Shown here one piece after another: positions 1-9,272 of a stretch of 64,000 bases of DNA; the stretch's first letter is position 1, and every line of letters starts with the position of its first letter. A model generated the notes under the pieces. It did not search any database. It saw only the letters and a program-made list of their open reading frames with translations, and was not told where the DNA came from. The position numbers and the translations under genes were made by a program. This DNA is from Nostoc commune NIES-4072 (GTDB lineage Bacteria; Cyanobacteriota; Cyanobacteriia; Cyanobacteriales; Nostocaceae). Location: positions 4,735,635-4,799,634 of the forward strand of contig NZ_BDUD01000001.1 in the NCBI RefSeq assembly GCF_003113895.1. Reading direction: 5' to 3'.

Positions 1-340
1 GTGTAGCAACTGCCTTTTCAACATCGTGTAAGCTGACAGCACAAACATCACACTGGTCTTGAGTGAGAATGTGGGTAGGCTGCAATTTCTCTAAAACATC
101 TGTTTTGATTTGGTAAATACTAAGAGCAGATTGCAATAAATTGCTCACTTGATCATGAATTTGGCTGCTAGAGGCATTGGAGTTCAAGCGTGCTTGGGTA
201 CAAATAGGGCGATTGAGGATTTCTGGAGGGTAATCGCATTCGTGCGATCGCCCCACAATAGCATCAACCAAGCCTAGTGTCGCTAATATCTCTGTTCCAC
301 CGGGAATCAGGGAAACAATTCTCACATTACTATCCGTCAT
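1..340 (-). CDS. Cobalamin-binding (BtuF-like) protein, C-terminus cut off by window edge
   Basis: About 113 codons are visible, reading leftward from an ATG at 340 and running off the window. The first residues, RIVSLIPGGTEILATLGL, and the later VGRSHECDYP match the start of the BtuF-like periplasmic-binding fold (Peripla_BP_2), which binds cobalamin or iron chelates in ABC uptake. No signal peptide is visible before this motif, as in the cyanobacterial relatives usually annotated only as cobalamin-binding proteins, so a classical periplasmic role is uncertain. A CxxC pair lies near the visible end (QDQCDVCAV). I see no cobalamin riboswitch in the upstream gap. Confidence 0.75.
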   Translation of the reverse strand, partial: MTDSNVRIVSLIPGGTEILATLGLVDAIVGRSHECDYPPEILNRPICTQARLNSNASSSQIHDQVSNLLQSALSIYQIKTDVLEKLQPTHILTQDQCDVCAVSLHDVEKAVAT

Positions 341-544
341 CGCTCCACCTCCACAAAACCTGCCGTTACTTCAATTTTCGCAAAATTTGAGTCATTAGGC
401 ATCTTTCTCTAGGAGAATTAAGCTTGTTTTAGTAGTCAACACTCAGCAATAAATTAAACTCAGTGTTCGGTATTTGGAAGAGTCTTTCCTAACCCTCAGT
501 CTTTAGACCCAAATTCAAAATCCTATACTACTGATACTACTTAA

Positions 545-698
545 TATAGGATTACTATTTGATTTTTGAACGAAATTAAGTATTGTAGAGTGTGTTAGAA
601 CGGAGTTCGTAACGCACTACTATCACAGGTTTGATGCCGTACTCTCCGTGCTAACACATCCTACGTATATTTTCTCCAAATCAAACCGGATTCCTATA
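545..698. repeat. MITE-like element with imperfect inverted ends in the 341-947 gap
   Basis: The gap from 341 to 947 has no gene. Its main content is a 154-base block whose ends are inverted copies: the left end from 545 (TATAGGATTACTATTTGATTT) and the right end to 698, which read on the other strand gives TATAGGAATCCGGTTTGATTT, 17 of 21 identical. Nested inside, GTGTGTTAGAACGGAG near 590 pairs with CTCCGTGCTAACACAT near 645. A further single copy of the end sequence, AT-rich and ending in GGATTCCGGCTTGAATTTT, occurs near 23185. This looks like a non-autonomous dispersed element; no target duplication was found. Confidence 0.6.
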
Positions 699-947
699 GT
701 AGAATTACTTGATATTGAAATTATTTGAAATGCTAATTCTCCCCTGGTAAAAATCACTGGTATGAAGTAACAGAAGCGATGATAAAAATTTAGTTTAAAA
801 CTTGTTATCCAAAATCAGAAATTTTAATTAGAAAAAATATATATTCCGGTTATGAAAAACTAGATTAAGTAGTTGTAGTTATACAAAGACAGTTCTACTT
901 TTTCCATAAAACTGCAAGGCAAAATTGTTTCTTCTTGAGGTCAACTA

Positions 948-3173
948 ATGCAGGTGGTGTCAGCTAGAGATATTACAGAGCGCAACCAGTCCCAAAAGGC
1001 TTTGCAAATCAAAGAAAATCATCGGCGAAAACAAAGTCAGACGCTGGTGCAGTTGGCAAGAAGCAAGACATTTCAGCAAGGTGATCTCAATGCAGCTTTA
1101 AAGGAAATCACAAAGGCTGCTGCTCGGACGCTTTCAGTAAAGCGCGTTGGTGTATGGTTATATAATCAAGAACGTTCAAAAATTGAATGTATCGATTTAT
1201 ATAATGTAAGCACCAAGGAGCATAGCTTTGGTAACTCGCTTTCAGAAAAAAATTATCCAGCTTATTTCCAGGCTTTAGAAGAAGAACGTACCATTGCCGT
1301 AGATGATGCCATAAACGATAAAAGAACCCAAGAATTAGCCGAGTCCTATCTTTCAGTTTGGGGCATCACATCCGTGCTGGATGCACCAATTTGGTTAGAG
1401 GGTTGTTTGATAGGTGTAGTCTGTCATGAACACATAGGCGAAAAACGCCAATGGACTTTAGAGGAAGAGACTTTTGCTGGCTCCATTGCAGATTTTGTGA
1501 CGCTGGCTATAGAAGCGAAAGAGCGAAACTTCGCACAAGAAGCATTGCGACAGAGTGAAGCGCAATTTCGGGCGATTTTTGAGCGTTCTTCTATCGGCAT
1601 TGCACTTATAGATATGAAAGCGCAGATAGTCGATACTAATCTGGCACTGTGCGAGATTTTAGGATATAGCCGAGAAGAGTTAGACGGCAAGCGCTTTACA
1701 GATTACATTTGCACACAAAGGGGGGATTTAAAACTTTACAAACAACTGACGTCAGGAATTCACACAGACTTAGAGAGAACTTCGAGAGTAGGCTTCCAAC
1801 CCTCCAAACATCAGGAACAGTTTGTCGAAAGACATCGGATTGAGATGGAGAGACGCTGCCTGCATCAAAATGGTAGTTTAGTTTGGACTCATATCTCTGT
1901 TTCTGTTATCCCAGCCAGCAATGGTGAACCTGAGTTTTTTCTAGCGATGATTGAGGACATTACTGAACGTAAGGAAACAGAATTGAAACTTCGTGTTTCT
2001 CAAGAAGCAGCAGAAGCTGCTAGTCGGGCAAAAAGTGAATTTTTAGCAACCATGAGCCATGAGTTACGGACACCTCTCAATGCAATTATGGGTTTGTCGC
2101 AGTTGTTGCAACAAGAAATAGTTGGCTCTCTCAATGAAAAGCAGAACGAATATGTAAGTTGTATATACAGTAGTGGTGAACATCTGCTGGCACTAATTAA
2201 CGATATCCTGGATTTATCTAAGATAGAAGCAGATAAAGAGGAACTTTTACTCTCACCTTTGCCAGTGTCAGATTTATGTAATTATGCTATATGGACAGTG
2301 CGCGATCGCGCCTTAGAAAAGGGATTGCAACTCACCTGTAAAATTGACGTAGAAGATAATATTTGTATTGGTGATGAGCGGCGTATTAAGCAAATGTTAC
2401 TCAACTTACTCACTAATGCGATTAAATTCACCTCAGTCGGTCAGGTATCGCTAGTAGTAAAAAATGTATCGCAAGGAATAACATTTACAGTTTCAGATAC
2501 TGGAATTGGTATAGATTCAAATCAGTTTACATTTTTATTTGAACCATTTAAACAACTTGATAGTCGGTTAAATAGGCAGTATGAAGGTACTGGTTTGGGT
2601 TTAGCGTTAACACGCAAATTAGCACGTTTGCATGGTGGAGATGTGACTGTTATATCGACTTTGGGAGAAGGTAGTCAGTTCACGCTATTTCTACCAAATC
2701 CAGTGGAGATGCAAACAGAACAAAATAAAGGACAGCAAGATACAGCAACAACATCTTCCCCAGCTACCCCCCAGAATCAAATCATTTTACTTGTGGAAGA
2801 AGAAGAAAATGCTGCCATAGTATTGCAAGATTATCTCCAGACAATTGGCTATCAAGTTAAGTGGATAGACAACATAAATAACTTTTTAGAACAAGTGCAA
2901 AACCTCCAACCAAATTTAATTTTGTTAGATGTCCAGTTAATAGGTAATGCTAGTGGCTGGGATTTGTTAAATGTTCTCAAACAAGAGCCTTATTTCCCAG
3001 ATTTGCAGGTAGTGATGATGGGCTTTAGTGAGCTTCCACAGGAGAAGCTTTCTATTGTGCAAGCTGGTGCTAACGACTATCTTATCAAACCAATTCGAGT
3101 AGTTCAATTAGAGTCAATATTGACACGATATTTAAATTCTAGCGATTTTCAGATTAACGAAACACCAATTTAG
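948..3173 (+). CDS. Hybrid sensor histidine kinase (GAF-PAS-HisKA-HATPase-REC)
   Basis: A cytoplasmic two-component kinase that would sense a signal through its GAF and PAS domains, autophosphorylate on histidine and pass the phosphate to its own receiver domain. The GAF domain spans roughly residues 48-190 and PAS with its PAC tail 203-342 (ending IEDITERKE). The H-box at 366-378 has His371 in MSHELRTPLN. The ATPase shows LLNLLTNAIKFT, SDTGIGI and GTGLGLALTRKL, and the C-terminal receiver has LILLDVQ and IKPI. No membrane segment is seen. The receiver acidic pocket is VEEEEN rather than the usual ED-D pair. The start has a good ribosome site (TTGAGG), yet residues 3-13 (VVSARDITERN) are the tail of another PAC motif, so the protein seems to begin at the end of a lost PAS domain. 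Confidence 0.92.
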   Translation: MQVVSARDITERNQSQKALQIKENHRRKQSQTLVQLARSKTFQQGDLNAALKEITKAAARTLSVKRVGVWLYNQERSKIECIDLYNVSTKEHSFGNSLSEKNYPAYFQALEEERTIAVDDAINDKRTQELAESYLSVWGITSVLDAPIWLEGCLIGVVCHEHIGEKRQWTLEEETFAGSIADFVTLAIEAKERNFAQEALRQSEAQFRAIFERSSIGIALIDMKAQIVDTNLALCEILGYSREELDGKRFTDYICTQRGDLKLYKQLTSGIHTDLERTSRVGFQPSKHQEQFVERHRIEMERRCLHQNGSLVWTHISVSVIPASNGEPEFFLAMIEDITERKETELKLRVSQEAAEAASRAKSEFLATMSHELRTPLNAIMGLSQLLQQEIVGSLNEKQNEYVSCIYSSGEHLLALINDILDLSKIEADKEELLLSPLPVSDLCNYAIWTVRDRALEKGLQLTCKIDVEDNICIGDERRIKQMLLNLLTNAIKFTSVGQVSLVVKNVSQGITFTVSDTGIGIDSNQFTFLFEPFKQLDSRLNRQYEGTGLGLALTRKLARLHGGDVTVISTLGEGSQFTLFLPNPVEMQTEQNKGQQDTATTSSPATPQNQIILLVEEEENAAIVLQDYLQTIGYQVKWIDNINNFLEQVQNLQPNLILLDVQLIGNASGWDLLNVLKQEPYFPDLQVVMMGFSELPQEKLSIVQAGANDYLIKPIRVVQLESILTRYLNSSDFQINETPI

Positions 3174-3300
3174 ACCGGAGCGATCGCATTCATATTTTTC
3201 GTCCCAAATAGGTATTGTAAAATGATGTGAAGCGATAGTTTAACCTTCATCATCCCTTAGGTGTAGCCTAACCCAGGCATCGCTACCATCAATATAAAAG

Positions 3301-3370
3301 TGTGAAGATTATACAAAGTTCAGTATTTTTATATACATTTATCAATCAATAATGTGAAGACTAAGCAAAG
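3301..3370 (+). promoter_or_regulatory. Direct repeat upstream of the RTX gene
   Basis: The 318-base gap 3174-3491 holds two direct copies of an 18-mer, TGTGAAGATTATACAAAG at 3301-3318 and TGTGAAGACTAAGCAAAG at 3353-3370, 15 of 18 identical and 52 bases apart, close to five helical turns. Their position 120-190 bases before the RTX start suggests a paired binding site, but this is inference from spacing only. Nothing else was recognised in the gap. Confidence 0.35.
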
Positions 3371-3491
3371 ATGTCTCTTTAAGTATAGATATCTAAGTAA
3401 ATATTTTGTATTTATTGATCATATTGCTAAAAGCTTCAACTCTTGGCGAGTTAATTGTGTCCTCAAAAATCGATTCAGGTAGGTAAAAGTT

Positions 3492-5828
3492 ATGGCAAAT
3501 ATCATTGGAACCAACGGTAATGATACTCTAGTGGGCGACTACTCCGACGAGAATACAATTGACGGTCTAAGGGGGAACGATACCATTACAGGTGGTATAG
3601 ACAATGATATCGTGACTGGTGGCAGGGGAAACGATACCATCAAAGGCGATATAGGCAATGATATCCTGACTGGTGGCAGCGGCAACGATAAATTTGTTTA
3701 TGACTTGTACGACGGCATCGATATTATCACCGATTTCGGTGGCGTAGGTAAAGGCTCAAATCCCTCGGCACCAGTCATTGCCGAAGTGGATACCTTGATA
3801 TTCCAAGATATAACTGCCCAAAATCTGCTACTCATCCAAAATGGTAACAATCTGGAAATTACCTTTGAAGAGGTGGGTGATCTGATTGATAACTATCCGG
3901 CTTACTTTAGCGATCCATATTTCGTTGAGACGAAAGTCATCCTGCAAAACTTTACCCTGGAAAACCTAGATAACCTATCAACGCTGGGCAATATCCAGTT
4001 TTCTGGGCAAACCAGCATCAGTGATAGCTTTGATGTCGTCAATGCCAACTCCATCCAAGAGAACCCGTTCAACAAGAACACAGTTACCTTTTTTAACGAC
4101 CTGAATAACTATGTCATCGGCTTTGACAACTCAAATGATGTCATCAATGGTCAGGGCGGTAATGACAGCATCAACGGCAAAAGTGGCAACGACCTGCTGC
4201 GCGGTGGTACGGGGAATGATACTCTCACTGGTGATCTGGGGAATGATACTCTCATTGATAATAGTGGCAACAACATCCTCAACGGTGGTGATGGTAACGA
4301 TACCTTGAATGTTGACAGTTCAACAGGCGATAACCTACTCTCTGGGGACAATGGCAATGATTATCTCTTTGCCTCCTCCAACTATCGCTACCGCTTTTAT
4401 CCTACTTCAGGGAATAACACCCTCAACGGTGGCGCTGGTGACGATACCTTGAATGTTGACGGTTCAACAGGTGATAACCTACTTTTTGGGGACGATGGCA
4501 ATGATTATCTCTCTGCCTCTGGTTACTACGACTACTACTACTTCGAGAGATATGAGACTTCAGGGAATAACACCCTCAACGGTGGTGATGGTAACGATAC
4601 CTTGGATGTTCGATCTTCAACAGGCGATAACCTAGTCTTTGGGGGCGATGGTAATGATTCTCTCAGTTCCTATGCCCTCACAATTAGAGGGAGTCTCTTT
4701 GACTCCTCAGGTAATAACACTCTCAACGGTGGCGATGGTAACGATACCTTGATTGTTGGTGGAACAGGCGATAATCTAGCCTTTGGGGGCGATGGCAATG
4801 ATTCTCTCTCTGTCTATGGCTACTTTGAATCCTTCCAAGAATTCAATAATGTTCCTGGAAATAACACCCTAAATGGTGGCGCTGGTGACGATACCTTGAA
4901 TGTTGACCTACCACAAAGCGATAACCTTCTAAATGGGGGCGATGGTAATGATTATCTTTTTGTGTCTCGCCAGTATTATTACGACGATGATGGCGTTTTT
5001 GGAAATAACACCCTAAACGGTGGTGCTGGTGACGATACCTTGAATGTTAACCTATCACGAAGCGATAACCTTCTAAATGGGGGAGATGGTAATGATTCTC
5101 TTTTTTTCTCTCGCCTGTATAATGACGATGATGGTGCTTTTGGAAATAACACGCTAAACGGTGGTGCTGGTAACGATACCTTGAACGTTGACGGTTCAGC
5201 AGGTGATAACCTTTTAAATGGGGGCAATGGCAATGATTATCTCTTTGCCTCTCGCTCCTACTACAACTACTACCTTGAAAACGACATCTATAACTACGTC
5301 TATGAAGCTTCTGGAAATAACACCCTCGACGGTGGCGCTGGTAACGATAGCTTGAATATTGACAATTCAAGTGGCGATAATCTCTTGGATGGGGGCAATG
5401 GCAATGATTCTCTTAGTGCCTCTGGCGCTTCTGGCAATAACACTCTCAAGGGTGGTGCTGGGAGTGATTTCCTGAAGGGTGGGAACGGTAATGATACCCT
5501 CTATGGAGGAAATGGTGCTGATACCTTTGCTTTCAATAGTTATAATGAAGGCGTTGATAGTATTTATGACTTCAACGCAAATAATGAATTTATTCAGGTA
5601 TCGCCTGCTGGTTTTGGTGGGGGGTTATTAAAAGGTTTCCTCTCTGCTAGGGAGTTTACCCTTGGAACATCTGCAACCACGATCGCTCACCGATTTATCT
5701 ATGATGACACTACAGGTGCATTGTACTTTGACCAAGATGGCAGTCGAGGTGGGTTTACTCAGGTAAAATTTGCACAACTATTTGGTGGAGTGTCACTAAC
5801 TAACAACGATTTTTATGTGATTGCTTGA
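3492..5828 (+). CDS. RTX calcium-binding repeat protein, probable type I-secreted
   Basis: Repeats of the GGxGxDxLx type, which form calcium-bound parallel beta-rolls, occupy residues 8-67 and about 205-690. A non-repeat segment at 68-205 lies between them. No N-terminal signal peptide is present, and the last 90 residues (GADTFAF..DSIYDFN.. then a D/G-rich end, DFYVIA) have the form of C-terminal type I secretion regions of cyanobacterial RTX proteins. The central part consists of eight modules of about 40-57 residues, each NNTLNGG(A/D)G(N/D)DTLNV, GDNLL, GG(D/N)GNDSL, then a variable Tyr/Asp/Phe-rich loop and a Gly. No enzymatic domain was recognised, so an exopolymer, sheath or adhesion role is only a guess. 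No secretion genes lie nearby. The start has no strong ribosome site. Confidence 0.88.
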   Translation: MANIIGTNGNDTLVGDYSDENTIDGLRGNDTITGGIDNDIVTGGRGNDTIKGDIGNDILTGGSGNDKFVYDLYDGIDIITDFGGVGKGSNPSAPVIAEVDTLIFQDITAQNLLLIQNGNNLEITFEEVGDLIDNYPAYFSDPYFVETKVILQNFTLENLDNLSTLGNIQFSGQTSISDSFDVVNANSIQENPFNKNTVTFFNDLNNYVIGFDNSNDVINGQGGNDSINGKSGNDLLRGGTGNDTLTGDLGNDTLIDNSGNNILNGGDGNDTLNVDSSTGDNLLSGDNGNDYLFASSNYRYRFYPTSGNNTLNGGAGDDTLNVDGSTGDNLLFGDDGNDYLSASGYYDYYYFERYETSGNNTLNGGDGNDTLDVRSSTGDNLVFGGDGNDSLSSYALTIRGSLFDSSGNNTLNGGDGNDTLIVGGTGDNLAFGGDGNDSLSVYGYFESFQEFNNVPGNNTLNGGAGDDTLNVDLPQSDNLLNGGDGNDYLFVSRQYYYDDDGVFGNNTLNGGAGDDTLNVNLSRSDNLLNGGDGNDSLFFSRLYNDDDGAFGNNTLNGGAGNDTLNVDGSAGDNLLNGGNGNDYLFASRSYYNYYLENDIYNYVYEASGNNTLDGGAGNDSLNIDNSSGDNLLDGGNGNDSLSASGASGNNTLKGGAGSDFLKGGNGNDTLYGGNGADTFAFNSYNEGVDSIYDFNANNEFIQVSPAGFGGGLLKGFLSAREFTLGTSATTIAHRFIYDDTTGALYFDQDGSRGGFTQVKFAQLFGGVSLTNNDFYVIA
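4261..5440 (+). repeat. Tandem coding modules of the RTX gene
   Basis: Eight DNA units of about 120-170 bases each encode an NNTLNGG...TGDNLL...GNGNDSL module. Conserved blocks such as GGAAATAACACCCT are almost identical between units, while the Tyr/Asp-rich loop between them differs in length and sequence. This arrangement favours copy-number change by recombination and can confuse short-read assembly. Confidence 0.8.
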
Positions 5829-6031
5829 TCGTGATGAGCGTTTGATGATTCTAGCCAGATAAAAATAAGAAATTATGCAAATACGAGATGCCTATAATAG
5901 CATCTCGCATTCGACTTATTAATTGCGATCGCTGAAAATTCTTCTGATTCTCTAACTATTCTCAATCCTGAATTCTGACGCCTCGGCGGAGCTTCTGCGG
6001 CTTTGCTCCTAAATTCTTACAAGTGACCTAC

Positions 6032-6463
6032 CTACACCGCCTGAGTACAGGTCGGTTTGAATTGTGGATAAGTGAAAGTCTTATATTGACCTTTACCCTT
6101 GAATCTAGGCTTACCGCTACGCTTACCATTAGCGTCACCTTTTAGCCATCGGTCAAAAGCTATCTCAACTTTTTTTGGTACTTCCTGTAGTACTTGAGAG
6201 TGAATATTTTTGTACCAAGGACGGACTTTCTTTAGCTGGGTTAGCGTTGCCTGTTGACTAAAGCGATTAGGCTTATCTTTAAGTTCTCGAATATGACAAA
6301 CAATTAGAGAACATCTATCTATTGGACATCGGTTCATCTCGTACCATTCAAACCTTTGAGCAAGTTGATAATTGTACTGGCAACGCAGCATATCTAACGT
6401 GTTGTCAATAGCCTGAGCTTGCAATGCAGTTGGTTTTAATCGGTACTGATAGGATGTTCTCAC
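6032..6463 (-). pseudogene. Truncated IS200/IS605-type TnpB (OrfB) transposase-like gene
   Basis: Only 143 residues remain, from a GTG start at 6463. The beginning MRTSYQYRLKPTALQAQAID with later NRFSQQATLTQLKK and VPKKVEIAFDRWLKG..KRSGKPRFKG is the N-terminal helix-turn-helix and start of the RuvC-like region of TnpB/IS891-IS1341 proteins, normally about 400 residues. The catalytic DED residues and zinc finger lie in the missing C-terminal two thirds. The frame ends at FKPTCTQAV, and no further tnpB sequence was recognised between 5829 and 6031. No TnpA partner is present, so this is a dead remnant. Confidence 0.85.
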
Positions 6464-6592
6464 TTGTTCGACTAGATAAGTGTTACTCTTTTAGTATACG
6501 CTGATTTGGCTATAGCTACAAAAAATTATGAACTTGATTTGGCTTACGCTCAATATCGGTCTACTGACAGTCGTCAACTCACTCGCATTCAT

Positions 6593-6619
6593 CCCACGCT
6601 CCGTCTAGTGAGACGTGGG
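6593..6619. repeat. Insertion-element end hairpin next to tnpB remnant
   Basis: CCCACG at 6593-6598 pairs with CGTGGG at 6614-6619, and TCT/AGA extends the stem around an AGTG loop with a CTCCG bulge. Hairpins like this are subterminal recognition structures of IS200/IS605 elements. Lying 130 bases upstream of the minus-strand tnpB start it would be the left end of that copy, but it could also be the right end of an older plus-strand copy. Confidence 0.5.
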
Positions 6620-6636
6620 ACTTCTGCTGAAATTAG

Positions 6637-7599
6637 TTAAACTTTGCTCAACCACTCATTCTCCTCTGGGTCTTTAAACAGTGAAGTACTGAGGTAGCGT
6701 TCACCGAAGCTGGGCTGTATCATCACGATTAGGCGACCTGCATTTTCTGGCCGTTGTGCTACTTGAATAGCAGCATACAACGCAGCACCAGTAGAAATCC
6801 CCGATAGCAATCCTTCTTCTTTTGCTAGACGACGGCTGTAAGCGATCGCTTGCTCATCCGCTACCTGAATCACTTCATCCACCAATTCTGAACGGTAAAT
6901 TGCTGGGACAAATCCCGCGCCAATACCTTGAATTTTGTGAGGCCCTGATTTACCGCCTGCTAATACTGGGCTATTGCTTGGTTCAACTGCGATCGCTTGA
7001 AAACTTGGCTTCCGTTTTTTAATAACTTCGGCAACTCCGGTAATCGTCCCACCAGTACCCACTCCCGCCACGAGAATATCTACCTCTCCATCGGTATCAT
7101 CCCAAATTTCTTCTGCCGTGGTTAGGGCGTGAACTTTCGGGTTAGCGGGGTTGCGGAACTGCTGCAACATATAAGCATTGGACGTTTTAGCGACAATTTC
7201 CTCTGCATGAGCGATCGCTCCTCGCATCCCTTCTACCCCTGGCGTTAACTCTAGTTGAGCGCCATAAGCTTTGAGCATGGATCGTCTTTCATGGCTCATT
7301 GTGTCAGGCATTGTTAGAATAAGATGGTACCCCTTGGCGGCTGCTACCATCGCCAGCGCAATTCCTGTATTTCCAGAAGTCGGCTCTACTAAAACAGTTT
7401 TTCCAGGGTGAATCAAGCCTGCTTCCTCCGCCGCTTCCACCATACTCGCACCAATCCTGTCTTTGACAGAAGATGCTGGATTCATGCTTTCTAGCTTCAC
7501 CACAATCTGAGCAACCGCTCCTGAAGCTTGGGGAATCTTATTTAATTGAACTAAAGGAGTTCGGCCGATTAACTCTGTGATATCTTTGGCTATCCGCAT
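6637..7599 (-). CDS. cysK: Cysteine synthase A (O-acetylserine sulfhydrylase)
   Basis: This PLP enzyme makes cysteine from O-acetylserine and sulfide. The PLP lysine is Lys46 in NPASSVKDR, the substrate loop is PTSGNTG at 73-79, and the phosphate-binding glycine loop is GVGTGGT. The length of 320 residues is normal for the family. The gene follows the Rrf2 regulator by 18 bases on the same strand, so the two are probably cotranscribed, and they diverge from cysE, which makes the O-acetylserine. Regulation through the Rrf2 protein is likely (see the motif at 8089). Confidence 0.95.
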   Translation of the reverse strand: MRIAKDITELIGRTPLVQLNKIPQASGAVAQIVVKLESMNPASSVKDRIGASMVEAAEEAGLIHPGKTVLVEPTSGNTGIALAMVAAAKGYHLILTMPDTMSHERRSMLKAYGAQLELTPGVEGMRGAIAHAEEIVAKTSNAYMLQQFRNPANPKVHALTTAEEIWDDTDGEVDILVAGVGTGGTITGVAEVIKKRKPSFQAIAVEPSNSPVLAGGKSGPHKIQGIGAGFVPAIYRSELVDEVIQVADEQAIAYSRRLAKEEGLLSGISTGAALYAAIQVAQRPENAGRLIVMIQPSFGERYLSTSLFKDPEENEWLSKV

Positions 7600-7617
7600 G
7601 TAGGTACTCCGTCGTGT

Positions 7618-8088
7618 CTAAATATAATACATTGGACTTTGCTGTGCGCGAGTCTCTCTTTCCTGGCACAAGTCTTGGAGTGTATAACGACCCAAAACTT
7701 CAATTGAGGCAGCGTTAGCTTGCTCCCAAACTTCATAAACCAGAGTCTTTTCCAGAGTCGGAGAGTCAGAGGTATCTTTCTCTTTCCGCTCGCCTTCTAC
7801 CAAAGTGACAATTTCAAGTATTGTAATCTGCCAAGGTTCACGAGCTAAAACGAAACCTCCTTTAGAGCCGCGTTGACTCTGCACCACACCAGCACGCCGG
7901 AGGTTGGTCAAAATTTGTTCCAAATAGCGCTCAGGTATGGGTTGCTTGGCAGTGATCTCACTCATGGTTAGAGGAAGCTTTTTCCCGTGGTGGCTTGCTA
8001 GTTCTAAGAGTGCCAGCAGCGCGTATTCCACTTTGGAAGACAAATCCAAGAGAGCGTAGTTTTGGCTATTCAAGGCTGTACTCAACAT
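7618..8088 (-). CDS. Rrf2-family transcriptional regulator, CymR-like
   Basis: A 156-residue winged-helix regulator: SSKVEYALLALLELA, then PIPERYLEQILTNLRRAGVV and SQRGSKGGFVLAREPW are the Rrf2 helix-turn-helix and wing. The three clustered cysteines that bind an Fe-S cluster in IscR and NsrR are absent; the only cysteine is near the C-terminus (DLCQ). This resembles CymR, the cysteine-metabolism repressor of Bacillus that works in complex with CysK. Location directly before cysK supports a sulfur-status role; that it binds CysK is inference. The first 15 residues precede the usual family start, so a downstream start cannot be excluded. Confidence 0.85.
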   Translation of the reverse strand: MLSTALNSQNYALLDLSSKVEYALLALLELASHHGKKLPLTMSEITAKQPIPERYLEQILTNLRRAGVVQSQRGSKGGFVLAREPWQITILEIVTLVEGERKEKDTSDSPTLEKTLVYEVWEQANAASIEVLGRYTLQDLCQERETRAQQSPMYYI

Positions 8089-8209
8089 ACTACGGTAAAT
8101 TGGGGGACTTCTCGCAGTTTAAGCGAAATTTATTTTTCTCAAAGTGTGGAATGTGATAGCATCCCACTTATTACCCGCAAAAACACTCTATCCTATCGGC
8201 TTACCGTAG
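8089..8209. promoter_or_regulatory. Candidate sulfur-regulon operators CTACGGTAA in rrf2/cysE gap
   Basis: ACTACGGTAAATT at 8089-8101 touches the rrf2 start codon. The exact inverse TTACCGTAG lies at 8201-8209, about 105 bases before cysE. The same core recurs at 9236-9249 before the Crp-type gene (ACTACGGTTAATTT) and at 11044-11053 in the NIL-gene gap (ACTACGGTAA). All four are intergenic and inside the sulfur block. The likely ligand is the Rrf2 protein or the Crp-type protein; this is inference from position and recurrence. Confidence 0.4.
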
Positions 8210-8314
8210 ATTATTATCCTACACAATTCCTATAAATGACCTGATCTTTTAGTGGGAATTATTCTGAGTTTCTGTTTTCAGAACCTCACTTACTAACGAA
8301 AACCTTAACAGAGT

Positions 8315-9040
8315 ATGCTACTAACTGATTTGCGAACCATTTTTGAGCGTGACCCAGCAGCCCGTAACTGGCTAGAAGTATTGTTCTGTTACCCTGGACT
8401 CCAAGCTTTAGTGTTTCATCGATTAGCACACTGGCTGTATAAAATTGGTATTCCCTTTATACCAAGGCTCATCTCTCATATTAGTAGGTTTTTAACCGGA
8501 ATTGAAATTCATCCTGGGGCATTAATTGGCCAGGGAGTGTTTATAGACCACGGGATGGGAGTAGTGATTGGCGAGACTGCGATCGTGGGCGATTATGCCT
8601 TGATCTATCAAGGTGTTACCCTTGGCGGGACTGGGAAAGAAAGCGGCAAACGCCATCCAACTTTAGGCTCTCATGTAGTTGTGGGAGCGGGTGCAAAGGT
8701 CTTGGGAAATATTCAAATTGGCGATCGCGTCCGTATTGGAGCAGGTTCTGTGGTGTTGCGAGATGTCCCCAGTAACACTACTGTAGTGGGGATTCCAGGG
8801 CGCGTGACTCGTCAGAACAACTCGTCTACCAATGTTCTGGATCATGATAAAGTACGCGACGTAGAAGCTGAAGTCATCCGCGCTTTATTTGAACGCGTCA
8901 AGGCTCTAGAGAAACAATTCGAGGAGTTGCAAGAATCAAGTTTGTCCCCAACTGAGCTTGACAACGAACCAACCGACAACCCTAAGAGCAATAATTCTGA
9001 TGGGATAATTGAAGATTTTCTTGATGGTGCGGGAATTTAA
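8315..9040 (+). CDS. cysE: Serine O-acetyltransferase
   Basis: This enzyme acetylates serine with acetyl-CoA, the step before CysK. The 241-residue protein has the short N-terminal helical part ([21 protein letters not shown]) and the left-handed beta-helix hexapeptide repeats with the catalytic and CoA region [35 protein letters not shown]. The N-terminus is much shorter than that of the E. coli enzyme, as usual in cyanobacteria and Gram-positives. The Asp/Ser-rich C-terminal tail after about residue 200 is variable and probably disordered. It diverges from rrf2-cysK across a 226-base gap with candidate operators. Confidence 0.95.
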   Translation: MLLTDLRTIFERDPAARNWLEVLFCYPGLQALVFHRLAHWLYKIGIPFIPRLISHISRFLTGIEIHPGALIGQGVFIDHGMGVVIGETAIVGDYALIYQGVTLGGTGKESGKRHPTLGSHVVVGAGAKVLGNIQIGDRVRIGAGSVVLRDVPSNTTVVGIPGRVTRQNNSSTNVLDHDKVRDVEAEVIRALFERVKALEKQFEELQESSLSPTELDNEPTDNPKSNNSDGIIEDFLDGAGI

Positions 9041-9192
9041 TTTTGGGCATTGGGCATGGGGCATTGGTTGTGGGGCATGGGGCATGGGGCATTGGGCATT
9101 GGGCATGGGGTATTGGGCATTAGGCATTGGTTATTAATTCTCCTCATCTCCCTCATCTCCCCATTCCCCACTCCCCACTCCCCACTCCCCTC
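9041..9192. repeat. Short tandem repeats, TGGGCAT and CCCCACT types
   Basis: From 9041 to about 9133 degenerate heptamers of GGGCATT/GGGGCAT follow one another. From 9140 to 9192 the composition switches to CTCATCTCC and CCCCACT units. These are the short tandemly repeated repetitive sequences typical of heterocystous cyanobacteria; they begin directly after the cysE stop. Confidence 0.85.
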
Positions 9193-9272
9193 TTTAAAAT
9201 ATTCATAGCCTCTGAGAACCTGATATAAATATAATACTACGGTTAATTTATCGGAGAATAGTCTTATATATT

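Noticed and set aside
341..947. Cobalamin riboswitch upstream of the BtuF-like gene
   Set aside because: No B12-box-like core was found near the gene start; the gap is explained largely by a MITE-like element.
4151..5370. Several antisense and shifted frames within the RTX gene
   Set aside because: They arise from the tandem modules on other frames and have only repeat-driven composition.
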